A stretch of DNA of 64,000 bases, taken from contig JAPFBL010000230.1 of the NCBI GenBank assembly GCA_026182355.1, positions 70,001 to 134,000 of the forward strand, written 5' to 3'. The stretch comes from Hermatobates lingyangjiaoensis (lineage: Eukaryota > Arthropoda > Insecta > Hemiptera > Hermatobatidae). Each line of letters begins with the position of its first letter. Position 1 is the stretch's first letter. Below, one piece after another: positions 54,298-64,000 of the stretch. The notes under the pieces were generated by a model. It worked only from the letters and a program-made list of their open reading frames with translations, searched no databases and had not been told where the DNA came from. A program made the position numbers and the translations under genes.

Positions 54298-54609
54298 CAT
54301 ATCTTGCACTTCCTGTAACTGCGTTTACCGTTTGGAGTGTACTCGATGTGATGCTTTTTACGTTGGCTTGGCTTCAACCAAGCTGAGCCTGCGTATGAAC
54401 AATCACAGGGCGTCCGTTGGTCAGCGCAGAGACCTACCCATAGCTATCCATGCTAATTCCCATGACCTCCCTTTCAATGATTGTTTCAGGGTACAAATCC
54501 TCAAACAAATCCCCGAGTCTAATTCCCATGTCACCCTTAGAGCTTCGGAAGAGGCATTCATATGCCTCCTTGGGGCTCGTTCTCCTCCTGGTCTTAACCT
54601 GTACCGTTA
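54298..54609 (+). pseudogene. Penelope-like element GIY-YIG endonuclease fragment
   Basis: The frame reads SCNCVYRLECTRCDAFYVGL then STKLSLRMNNHRASVGQ and ends in EEAFICLLGARSPPGLNLYR with a stop. The Cys-x2-Cys before the YVG word, the conserved Arg and His, and the late Glu match the PLE nuclease. It is truncated upstream at a TA tract. It is open from 54332 to the stop, so this piece has decayed little. Confidence 0.7.
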
Positions 54610-54734
54610 ATTATTTTTTATTTTTTTTTCGTATTTTATATATTTTTTATCTTGTTTTCTAAATAAATATTGGAGGGATTTCTATTTTTCCTCTCCGCCG
54701 CTGGGGGGCAGCATTGCGGTGGTTCCACGAGTTA

Positions 54735-54860
54735 CTCTGGAGGCCAGTAGCAGTTTGCTTCTCAACGCGAGTACTTCGCACTTCTTCCCGATGACGACGG
54801 ATGTCGAAATATCGAAGTGAGTTCTGTAGTGTCTTTCTGTGTTCTTTTCTCTGTGTTAAA

Positions 54861-54902
<42 letters not shown>

Positions 54903-55152
54903 AAATCACAATAAATAAACACGTGATGAAATCAATGAAGTTTAAACCACAATGGAAAAGGAAAACAATAGAAACAATATATATATGATTAAACCACTTT
55001 TTTCCCCATTTTCATATTGTGGTTTGATCATTGATTGTTTTTCACGTGTTTATGTGAAATCTTTATATATAAGATGAGTATATACATACTAAATAATCAC
55101 AATAAACACGTCATGAAAACTATATATATATATATACACTTTTTCTTTTTCT

Positions 55153-55210
<58 letters not shown>

Positions 55211-55380
55211 ATATAGTACTGTTAAAAAGTAGCAAACATAAAATGAACGAGGCGCTTACTTTCAAAATTTCGGACAGCATTCGTCGTCAGGAAGAGACTA
55301 GAGGGGAAGCTGGAACTGTGGTTCGAAATATTGAAAGTAAGTGTATCGTTGTTTTTATGTTTGCTACTTTTTTAACAGTA
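54735..55380. repeat. PLE terminal-repeat scraps and long (TA)n tracts
   Basis: A + hammerhead-like scrap lies at about 54787-54812. TA tracts lie at about 54863-54898 and 55145-55216. Inverted family-A ends lie at about 54900-55065, and a - strand copy (CUGACGA, C, GAAUGCUGUCC, GAAA) at about 55262-55296. Confidence 0.55.
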
Positions 55381-57290
55381 CTACGAGTATTTTCCCAGGT
55401 TTAGACCGTTTCTTTAATACATGCTTTATGTATAATATACCCGATGCTATATGTACGAGTATTATACTTCATGGATTTCATCTATTACGGTTTCTGGAAT
55501 CTAAAGTCAATGATAATAGAAGGATAACTGTACTGTTATAAACTTAATGGAAGTAAAATTTAGTACTGTGCATGTAATTGCCTAATAATGGGTATGTAAT
55601 GACGATGTCTGAAGTGGGTGGTGATTAAAAGTGAACCATACTATCAACGAAAGGGAAGTCTCAAAAATGAAAAGATACAAGCATGAGCCGTAAGAACAAA
55701 AAAAAACATACTTAGAGTGTAGTAAAAATGGAAGAAAAATAGGCAAATAGTACAGGAAAAACGAACCATTTATAGAACTTTAATGGATGTAGAAAAGAAA
55801 GCGAGTATATATGGTTTTTTTTAAATGTTTTTAAACTGAAATGTGTTTGAGGAAGACTTGGGGTGAATCGATGGTTGGAGTGGATGTAGGAATAACACAT
55901 TTGAAGTGCATGTCACTACCAGTAAGCCAGTCCTTTCAACTACACCCCTGTTTTCTACATACGCATGCATATACATAAGGATTTCACAATAAATATGTCA
56001 ACGATAAATCACTGGTATTACAATATCAAGGAAAATTTGCAGTGGTTTACACTCAATTTTACCGTATTGAAACTATTATCAGAAATAATGAACAATCAAT
56101 TCAATTAATTGATTTATTTTAATTTGGCTTCACCAACATGGCAATTTAAATGTAATTTGGGTGTTCGTTTTAAAGAATAGGCGGAAGTTTGGAAGGTATG
56201 ACTGAGCATTTCATATTTGAAAAGTTTAATCAGTCATTTTTTCTGAATAACTGGGAATCATGAAATGAAACCGGTAACATGACTATTAATTAAATCTTAT
56301 CAGTTAGCAAATAGAATTGCAACTCCAAAACAGACAAAGTAGCCATCACAAAACAGATTTCAAGATCACAAAAAAGTTCGTACACACATTATAGGTTTAG
56401 CTTAGAGGAATGAATTAATACTAAATGCAATTGAAGCCATCATGTTATGGATAAGCTGTATGCGTGACTTATGGGAGGAAAGATGTTTAGCATTCCCCTT
56501 GACAAGGATGGAAGAAACCTCTTTGTCACCCTTGCAAAAGTAAGAAACGTACCAATTTTCCCCTCCAACGTGCCTTCACCTTGTCGTGGTGGAGGGGCTT
56601 AACATGCCTAAATAATGGCTTGAACTAAGAAAGGCACAACCTGGGCGGGGTGCTTGCCTGTTCTGGCGTCCGGAGGTAGCAAGTCTGCCTGTCTGTGCGC
56701 TGGTCAGGGAGCCGTCCGCCCTTGTAGGTAACAGGTACCATTCGCTGTGGGCACAACAGTGGCTTTAGCTTCAAGTTTCAAGTTAATTTGAAATGTAGCT
56801 CATTCCTAGAGCTATCTTTGGGACAACAATATTTTTCCTTTATATTGACTCTACTTAGCGAATCATTCTCGTCTCGAAGATAGCTCTAGGAAAGAACCGA
56901 AACATGACAGTAGGAAATGTGCTATCTAGTTTAGATGCAATAACGAAAACAGTATCCAGAAAGTCAGAGAAACTTAACAACAAGCAATTTTCCACAAACT
57001 TATATTTTTAATATTCATGCTTACATGAAGGATTGCTACCAAAATTTACAAACATATACATACTTTAACCATGAGAAGAGGATCCGAAACAAACAACTGA
57101 AGTTCAATATGAACAGAGATACATAGATAAATTACAAACACAAACTTACAGTCTAATTTTTGGTTTGAACCACCATCAGAGGAGATAAGAGATAGAAACC
57201 TAAAATTAGAGACCGTAAGTTTGCATTTTTAATTTATCTGTGTATCTTTGTTTATGTTGAACTATATATATATATATATATATATATAGG
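55381..57290. other. Mostly unassigned; GC-richer scrap and PLE pieces
   Basis: About 56550-56755 is GC-richer, with cttcaccttgtcgtggtgga, a word typical of a retroelement untranslated end that I cannot assign. PLE scraps lie at about 57020-57060 (HEGLLPKFTNIY) and 57140-57290, with a TA tract at 57263-57290. No gene is supported. Confidence 0.35.
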
Positions 57291-57921
57291 TTTTTTACAC
57301 GTTCATCACAAACCTGAATATATATTATATCTAATTTTATACCCTATATCTTATTAATTAATTGAGAATATATTTTATTTTAACTTTACCTATAACGTCA
57401 ACTAATAATTTGTACACACTTAAATTAAGAGTAATAAACTTTTATATATTTATGTTTATTATAGTAACCTAAGGACGGTGTGATATATAATCACATTACA
57501 TGTTATTTCAATAAAACAGATTTATTTACTTTATCATTTAATTTTATTATTCTATAACAAACCTTGCGACAAAGATTAGTCTTTTTCAAGGATTGAATAA
57601 TAACTTTAAAAAATTGTTTAACGAACGACATTGCATAACTTAAACTGATTGTTGGAAGGTTTCATGGAGTACGGTTTCATTTCTTTTTACATTAGTCTTA
57701 CAACATTTTCTATAAATAATATACTCAGAGATATTTATTTAATTGGATTTTGAGCCACCGAAACTTGATTACGTTTCCATTTGATTGAAGTAATTTACAC
57801 GGAGTTTCTACATTATGACACTCCTATTAGATCGCAGTAAATTATATTGAGTTTCTCTACGTCTTTCTTGAAATATACATTATTTTTATGTTCAACTATG
57901 GTATCATTTCTGTGAACTTTT

Positions 57922-59797
57922 CTACTTTACTATAAGTAAAGTATAGTGATCGTGAAAAAATTTGATCTCGAGATTTTGACAGAATTACATATTTTGAGGT
58001 CCCAAAAGTGGTTTTATGAAGTTTTTTCGATGATGGCTGTGTGGGTGAGTGTATCAAAAGTTTTTACGCTACGGTCCAGAATCTTTATGGATCAAATTGA
58101 TATTTTACACAAAATTGGGTCTCATGTAGTATATGTGCTGTATAGTTTGAGAGCAATTATACATGATGGCAAAGTTGCTTCTTTTCCCCAAAAAATGTGT
58201 TTTTTTGACACATTTTATCTCCTAGACTACTAATTCTAGAGGTTTTTTTTTTGTAATTTTAGCATTATCTTTGAAGCAACAAAAAGCAATAAACGAAAAT
58301 ATCCTCAGATTTTTAAAACAACAGGAAACATTTTTTATACAACAAAATGTAAAATTTTGACATAATTCAATCTGAAATCTTGCGAGTGAGATACAAGCCA
58401 TACTGTTTAACAGATAAAATGAAACTATACCTAAAAATAGAACATTATGTGGAGGATGAGTTGAGATAATTTTTTCAAAACTGCATTAACCAGTGGAGAG
58501 TTCATTAACTATGGTTAGAGTACATTTTCTGTTTTCAGAAAATGTTTTTTGTCGCTAAACGGCTCATTAAAAAACAATGATTTTTTGCAATAAATTAAAC
58601 AGAAAATTACCAATTTTTAAAAAAAGAATTCATGAAATTTCAATTATAGCAAAGAGAAATGAAGTTATAAATACTGATGTTGAGTCTGAACTTTACTTGC
58701 TATACTTGTATTTGTTTATATTTATTTTCATTGTTTATATTAATTTCGAAATTTTTTGTGTGAATCCACTGAAATAAACTTGATGTTTAGAGGTGTAATG
58801 AAAATTGTTTAATAATTTAATTAATGATAATTTAATCAAATGAATAACTTAATGTGGAATGTAAAAGTATAAAATTCTTACATTTAAAAAATAAACACCA
58901 ATGAAGCATATAATTTCTGATACTTTCCATAGTATGATGAAATTGTCTCACAAAATTCTCTAATCAATGTCTATGTTGTACCCTTGAACAAAACATAATA
59001 TCAGATGTAAATTTGTTTGTGTTTATGAATCATAGGATCTTTCAGTAATATTAAAGTGTCCTATCCTCAAGAAAGAGATATACGAGTATTGTCAAATATC
59101 CAGTTTTTTCACTATTCTAGTCTCATAGTACATATCTATTAAAAAATTCAAGCTTCCAGCTATAAAAATTTAAATGATACTGAAAAGGTGGCTTTAAATT
59201 TGATTTTAGTATGCAAAACTGGCTAATTACTAATATATTTTTTCTCAATGTAGTACATTTACACCAACCTTATATCAGAGTACAGTATGCAGGAAAAAAT
59301 GAAAATCGCTCAAAATAAATTGGATTTTTATGATTTTTGACAAAGGGAAAGAGAAGAGTTTTTTTAAAAAAAACACTAGTATGCCATAAAATTCCCAGTA
59401 TAATAATTTTATAAACGAACAATAATCTAAAACATAATCCAAATTGAAAACATTCTTTGTAAAATAATAAATGAATGTATCTAACAATTTAAATCAAAAT
59501 TATCTTAATACGATATTTTTTCTTACGCTGCTAACATTTTTGAGACAAAATAAGAATAGTTTAAAGTTTTAAATGAGAAACTTAAGTCTTAAATCTTCAT
59601 TGCAGAGGAGGTCAGATAAACTATGTAAGTGATGTATGAAACAAAGCAAAACATTGAAACAAATAAATCCTCTAGGAGATTATTTCGTAACATGAATCTT
59701 TACTTTGGTTTTTCAAAAATGTTACTACTGCTGCAGATATACTAATGATATTATATGCATTAGTGGTATGATATACAAAAATAAGCATATAAGTTAC
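57922..59797 (-). repeat. Unclassified 2-kb dispersed repeat, copy 3
   Basis: Reverse complement of 21066-24145 without the mariner. Shared words include gatcgtgaaaaaa, cattagtataac and the ACTTTACTATAAG end near 57925. The gypsy LTR begins where the match stops (about 59800). Confidence 0.65.
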
Positions 59798-59800
59798 GCG

Positions 59801-59963
59801 TGTCCGGGTAATGAATAGGTTTTTAAAAAAAAAGGAATTTAAATAAACTAGCTCGCACGTGATTGAAGACAAGAATCGAGTTTATTAGTCAGCTCCTTCT
59901 GTTTATAGGAGAGGCAATGTTGATACGGACTTCAACCCTCTAGTCTCTCGCGGGCGGCCGGCA
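59801..59963 (-). repeat. Probable 3' LTR of the gypsy element
   Basis: The ends TGTCCGG and CCGGCA give TG...CA borders. On the - strand the LTR is preceded by a purine tract (gggaggggg) and contains AATAAA. The matching 5' LTR lies beyond the window, so the borders are inferred. Confidence 0.4.
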
Positions 59964-60236
59964 TTACTGCCCCCTCCCAGTCCTTATCAACAATGCTCTC
60001 CGTACAAGTGTCTGAGTTATATCATAAAATAACAAAACAAAACTTGACTCTAACATAAGAAATGAATATAATGTTTTAACATTCAAAAATAAAATGACGT
60101 CCACACAAGTAACTGAATTAACATTGTTTATAGAAATTACAGAAATAACAAAAGATGAACTTCAATGATTATTTGTACAAAACAAAAATAACAAAATTAA
60201 CAAAGGTAAACATAACTACAAAGTAACATAACTACA

Positions 60237-63200
60237 CTATATCGTTCGCACCATTGGTGGGATTTTCCTTCTCACCCGTCGCAGTTCCTGAAAATGAACT
60301 ATTTCTTGTTTCAGGGTGTCCGTTCCTATCCTCCATATCTGTGCTCTGTACCGTGGTAACGTTGCGAGTACTTCGTATGGCCCTACGTATCTCGGGTCCG
60401 ATTTCCTTCGCTTCTGCCTATTCAGTTTATATACGAAGTCCCCTTCTTGTATCAACCCTACTGCTTCTTCTGCTTTCCTTTGATTATATTGCTTGGTCCA
60501 TCTTTCTTTTGCTGCTTTGACTCTATTATGTAACCTTTGTGGATCCGCTTCCTTTTTCCGCAATTCAAATGGTGTTGCCTCTGTGGTCGAGTGAATACTA
60601 CTGTTGTATGCTAGGACCGCTCTGGCCATTGCCACATGACCCTTTATGTTTTTTGCATCAGCCAATAACTGCAAGTGTTCCGTTAGAGTGTTATGTAGTC
60701 TCTCTATTGCTCCGTGGGACCTTGGATGACCCGGTGTACACCAATGGGGGTTTATATTGAATTCTTTTAACAGGGTTTTTATTTTAACGTTGTTGAACTC
60801 TCGCCCTCTGTCCATATAGATCGTTCTCGGGCAGTCAAACGTGGCCAAATACGACAGCAATGCCTCTTCTGTACTTTCACTTGATTTGCTTGTTAGTGGC
60901 CATGCTGAGGCTAACTTCGTTAGTCTATCTATTGTTGTTAAATATTTGTTTCCGTCGTATGTAAATATATCAATTTCTAGCTCCTCAAAGGGTCCCTCGG
61001 GCGTCTGACTTTGTAATAATGGAGGTACAAGTGGTACTCTTTCATACTTCCTCCTTTTGCATATTTCACAGTCCTTTATCACTTGGGCTATCCTCTTGCC
61101 CATTTGGAGCCAGTAATGCGACCTCTGTAGATGTTTAAGGGTCTCTGTGACACCACGATGGTTGGTTTTTCCCCTGTGATAATTTAGGATGACCTCTTTC
61201 TGCTGCTCTTCGTCTTCTACCGTTTCTACCTGGTTCTTACAGATTATGAAATGAGCTCCTTGTCTCAGCTCTCTTTCCTGAATTAGTCGGAGTAGTCTAT
61301 TTTCAAGTTCTTGTGATTCTATAAAGAAATGGTATACCTTTCCTGGCACTGTTAGTTGGTTTATGACTGTACTTAATTGTTCGTTGTTCGCTTTCGTTCC
61401 TCCTGTAATAATATTTATTTTTAAGTGGCCATATTTGTGCAATTGGGTGTTTATTATTTCTTCTGTGTCGTCTTTTATAATTATTTGATTTCTCTTGTTG
61501 TTTATTATATCCTGACTAATCTCAGCTTCCGGTCCATTTCGTTGTTCTTGGTCTTCATCTGCGTCTGGTGTCCAGTTGGCGAAGAACTCTCGCACGTCCC
61601 TGGAGGTACTTGGCTCTCTCGTACTACTTCTCGTAATGACGTTGACGTTTCTGGACAAACAGTCGGCTACTTGATTATCAACGCCCTTTACGTGCTGGAC
61701 CCTGAAGTTGTATGCAGCTATCCTTTCTTTCCACTTTGCTATCCGGGCTGACGTCTCCTTTAAATTCCCGATCCACATTAGGGGCCTATGATCTGTTCTA
61801 ATAGTGAACTCAGCCGCAAAAAGGTAGGGTCGGAAATGTTCTACAGTCCACACTATGCCTAACATTTCCCTTTCTATTGTGCTATACCTTTTTTCTGCTG
61901 GTGATAATTTTCTGCTGGCGTAGGCTATTGGTCGCTCTCCCTGGATAGTTTCCTGCATCAAGACTCCCCCGATAGCTTCTTGACTGGCATCTGTCATTAC
62001 AATGAATGGTTTGTTTAGGTCAGGAAATTGGAGCAACAGCGGGCCCCGCAACGCCTTCTTACACTGCTCCACTGCTTCTCTTAGATCTTCTGTTTGTATA
62101 AACTTCTTTCCTTTCTTTAAACTGTCCGTCAAGGGGTTCGTGATTGCTGCAAAGTCCTTTACGTACCTTCTATAGAAACCTATCATACCTAGAAAAGCCC
62201 TGATGTCTTTGGGTCCCTTTGGATAGGGTAATCGATCTATTGCTTCAACCTTCTTAGGGTCGGGTCTTACTCCTTCACCTGAGATAAGGTGCCCCATAAA
62301 TCTAACCTCTTTTTGATATAAGCGGGTTTTATCCATCGCTACCTTTAAGCCAAAGTCCCTTATTCTTTTCAGCACCCTTGTAACATGTTCCTTATGCTCT
62401 TCTATTGACTTACTGAACACTATGATGTCATCCATGTAGATTTGCGTAAAGTCTTCTCCCAGTCCTTCAAGCAGTTCATCCATGAGGCGTTGGAACGTGG
62501 AAGGCGCATTCTTTAGGCCAAAGGGCATCCTCAAAAATTCGAAGTGGCCTCTATCGAACGTAAAGGCCGTCTTCTCGACATCTCTCGGGTGCATCCTAAT
62601 CTGGTGATACCCGGCCTTGAGGTCGAAGGTACTGAATACAGTTGCTCCTGCCATATGGTCGAGTATGTCTTCTATCCTTGGCAGAGGGTATCTTTCAAGC
62701 TTAGTGTACTTATTTAACTCTCTAAAATCTACTACCAACCGGTATTTAGGGGGTTTACCCTCCTCGACCTTTTTCGGGACCAGCCAAATAGGGCTCGAAA
62801 ATTGCGACTTAGACCTCTGTATTATGCCCTGGTCCAGCATTTCCTTTATTTGCTCCTGCATTATCTTTTTCAATTGGTGTGGGTACCTTCTAGGTTTCAC
62901 GTAAACAACTGTACCTTCAGGGAGTTCTATTTGGTGTTTGACCCTACCTGTAGCTGATAACCTCTGTCCTTCACTATAGAATACTTTTTCAAATTCTTTC
63001 ATTAATTCACTCACCTGATGTTCTCCTGGTATCACTTTTCCACAGTTTACCGTTATTCTCTTCTCTGGTTTAACTCTCCCTTCCACGAAGTATTTCCTTT
63101 TTCCTAGTTTAATGTCCCACTTCCCTCTTTTACACTCAGGTTTTGCATTGATTCTCTCCAAAAAGTCGCACCCTAGAATAACTCCATATTTCTGGGTCTC

Positions 63201-63491
63201 TAAGTGGGTCACATGCACTTTCATCTCCAAGGTCTCTCCTATTAATTCTCCCATCTCTACCTGTAATTCGCCTACCAGGCTCTTCCTTCCTGCCATGGTG
63301 ACCAAGGTGCAGTTGCACGATGTCAGCCCTGAATAATTGTCCATCCTTTTTGCCACTTCATTGTCCATAATTGTGCTATCTGACCCTGTATCTACCAAAC
63401 ACTTAGTCTTCCATTTGGGAAAAAAAAATATAGGGAGCTTACCTCTTATGCTATTCCTCTGTTGCTCGCCTATATACCTCTCGCCTAACCT
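60237..63491 (-). CDS. Ty3/gypsy retrotransposon pol (protease, RT, RNase H, integrase)
   Basis: An intact - strand frame. Counting from the TTG at 63398, it has protease DTGS (3-6), RT with FDLKAGYHQI and YMDD (321-324), RNase H with TDAS (469-472) and TDH (535-537), an integrase zinc finger H741/H747/C777/C780, and a DDE core D810, D863, E899 with the D-x35-E spacing. The frame is open upstream to a UGA at 63492-63494, so there is no clear own start codon. No envelope frame follows before the LTR. It copies RNA to DNA and inserts it in the host genome. The lack of disabling stops in pol suggests recent activity. Confidence 0.92.
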   Translation of the reverse strand, partial: RLGERYIGEQQRNSIRGKLPIFFFPKWKTKCLVDTGSDSTIMDNEVAKRMDNYSGLTSCNCTLVTMAGRKSLVGELQVEMGELIGETLEMKVHVTHLETQKYGVILGCDFLERINAKPECKRGKWDIKLGKRKYFVEGRVKPEKRITVNCGKVIPGEHQVSELMKEFEKVFYSEGQRLSATGRVKHQIELPEGTVVYVKPRRYPHQLKKIMQEQIKEMLDQGIIQRSKSQFSSPIWLVPKKVEEGKPPKYRLVVDFRELNKYTKLERYPLPRIEDILDHMAGATVFSTFDLKAGYHQIRMHPRDVEKTAFTFDRGHFEFLRMPFGLKNAPSTFQRLMDELLEGLGEDFTQIYMDDIIVFSKSIEEHKEHVTRVLKRIRDFGLKVAMDKTRLYQKEVRFMGHLISGEGVRPDPKKVEAIDRLPYPKGPKDIRAFLGMIGFYRRYVKDFAAITNPLTDSLKKGKKFIQTEDLREAVEQCKKALRGPLLLQFPDLNKPFIVMTDASQEAIGGVLMQETIQGERPIAYASRKLSPAEKRYSTIEREMLGIVWTVEHFRPYLFAAEFTIRTDHRPLMWIGNLKETSARIAKWKERIAAYNFRVQHVKGVDNQVADCLSRNVNVITRSSTREPSTSRDVREFFANWTPDADEDQEQRNGPEAEISQDIINNKRNQIIIKDDTEEIINTQLHKYGHLKINIITGGTKANNEQLSTVINQLTVPGKVYHFFIESQELENRLLRLIQERELRQGAHFIICKNQVETVEDEEQQKEVILNYHRGKTNHRGVTETLKHLQRSHYWLQMGKRIAQVIKDCEICKRRKYERVPLVPPLLQSQTPEGPFEELEIDIFTYDGNKYLTTIDRLTKLASAWPLTSKSSESTEEALLSYLATFDCPRTIYMDRGREFNNVKIKTLLKEFNINPHWCTPGHPRSHGAIERLHNTLTEHLQLLADAKNIKGHVAMARAVLAYNSSIHSTTEATPFELRKKEADPQRLHNRVKAAKERWTKQYNQRKAEEAVGLIQEGDFVYKLNRQKRRKSDPRYVGPYEVLATLPRYRAQIWRIGTDTLKQEIVHFQELRRVRRKIPPMVRTI

Positions 63492-64000
63492 TCAATCCTT
63501 CTTCCTCTTCTCTCGACTAGCGATCCTCCCACCACGAGTCTCTTCCAGTGAAGGCCACTTCCCTCGCTCGTACCAGCGCTCGTGTCGTTCTATCGATGTC
63601 TCTTGCTCCGACCCTGTTGACTCTGATGAGCTCCCGTCCTCTGAAGAGCCTTCCCCTTTTTGTCTTCTCCTGCCCCACATCTTCTCCCGCCGGGTTGTGT
63701 TAATTTCCATGGGCTCATCTCTTGGTGTTGGTCTATACTGTGTCGTTCGTGGTCTCTCCTTGCGATATAAATACGGACACTCTCGCGCGAAGTGACCGAG
63801 TTCACCACACTCCCAACATCCTCTTCTTACTGGCTTCTCTCTTCGCGTGTAGCCTCCCACTGCCTCATAGCTGTTCCTCCTGGCTTGAGATCTTCTCTCT
63901 TCAAAACGTCCCCGTGGCTTCCTCTCCTGTGAATACCTCCCTTGTCCTCGATCCTCATAGGCTCTTGCTCTGAATTGCCTATCCTGAGGTACTCTCCTCC
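63492..64000 (-). CDS. Ty3/gypsy retrotransposon gag, C-terminal part
   Basis: The frame is open from the window edge to the UGA at 63492-63494. It has an Arg-rich region and then a single CCHC zinc knuckle (CWECGELGHFARECP, C-x2-C-x4-H-x4-C) near 63790-63835 for RNA packaging, followed by a charged tail. It is in the same frame as pol, with only the UGA between. The N-terminal capsid part is off the window. Confidence 0.85.
   Translation of the reverse strand, partial: RRVPQDRQFRARAYEDRGQGRYSQERKPRGRFEERRSQARRNSYEAVGGYTRREKPVRRGCWECGELGHFARECPYLYRKERPRTTQYRPTPRDEPMEINTTRREKMWGRRRQKGEGSSEDGSSSESTGSEQETSIERHERWYERGKWPSLEETRGGRIASREKRKKD

Noticed and set aside
60254..63795. Several + strand frames opposite gag and pol
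   Set aside because: Antisense shadows of the intact gypsy frame.

Overview
Eukaryotic nuclear DNA, AT-rich and repeat-laden, probably from an arthropod. The evidence is GT-AG introns of up to about 7 kb, mariner, pogo, hAT, Ty3/gypsy and Penelope-like elements, tRNA-derived SINEs, and scattered short TTAGG runs. The species cannot be named from this sequence.

The one complete gene is an ABCF3 (GCN20-type ABC-F ATPase) orthologue on the + strand, 11787-43576. I assembled it from 15 coding exons whose phases all agree, giving 712 residues. The first intron is only 71 bp and uses a GC-AG boundary. The long introns hold a 1.4-kb CT-rich satellite, segmental duplications, two internally deleted mariners, a decayed second copy of exon 8, non-LTR retrotransposon fossils, pogo- and hAT-type non-autonomous elements and a SINE whose promoter region has expanded into a tandem array. 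Upstream on the - strand, 5080-5493 looks like the first coding exon of a type II membrane protein, possibly an M13 (neprilysin/ECE-like) peptidase. A weaker gene start lies at 48225-48490 (+).

The flanks, 1-8.3 kb and 44.6-57.3 kb, are dominated by broken Penelope-like elements (PLEs). At least four carry the GIY-YIG endonuclease. Two of these form a 912-bp inverted repeat. Many short copies carry a hammerhead-ribozyme-like structure whose helices I and II are kept by covariation between families. Many PLE pieces end in a (TA)n tract right after a conserved coding motif, GLLPKYTNIY, whose own codons are TA-rich.

The right end (59.8-64 kb, - strand) is a Ty3/gypsy retrotransposon with an intact protease-RT-RNase H-integrase frame. 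It is separated from gag by one in-frame UGA. It is inserted in a third copy of an unclassified 2-kb repeat. Another copy of that repeat hosts a mariner, and a further copy preserves the empty site.
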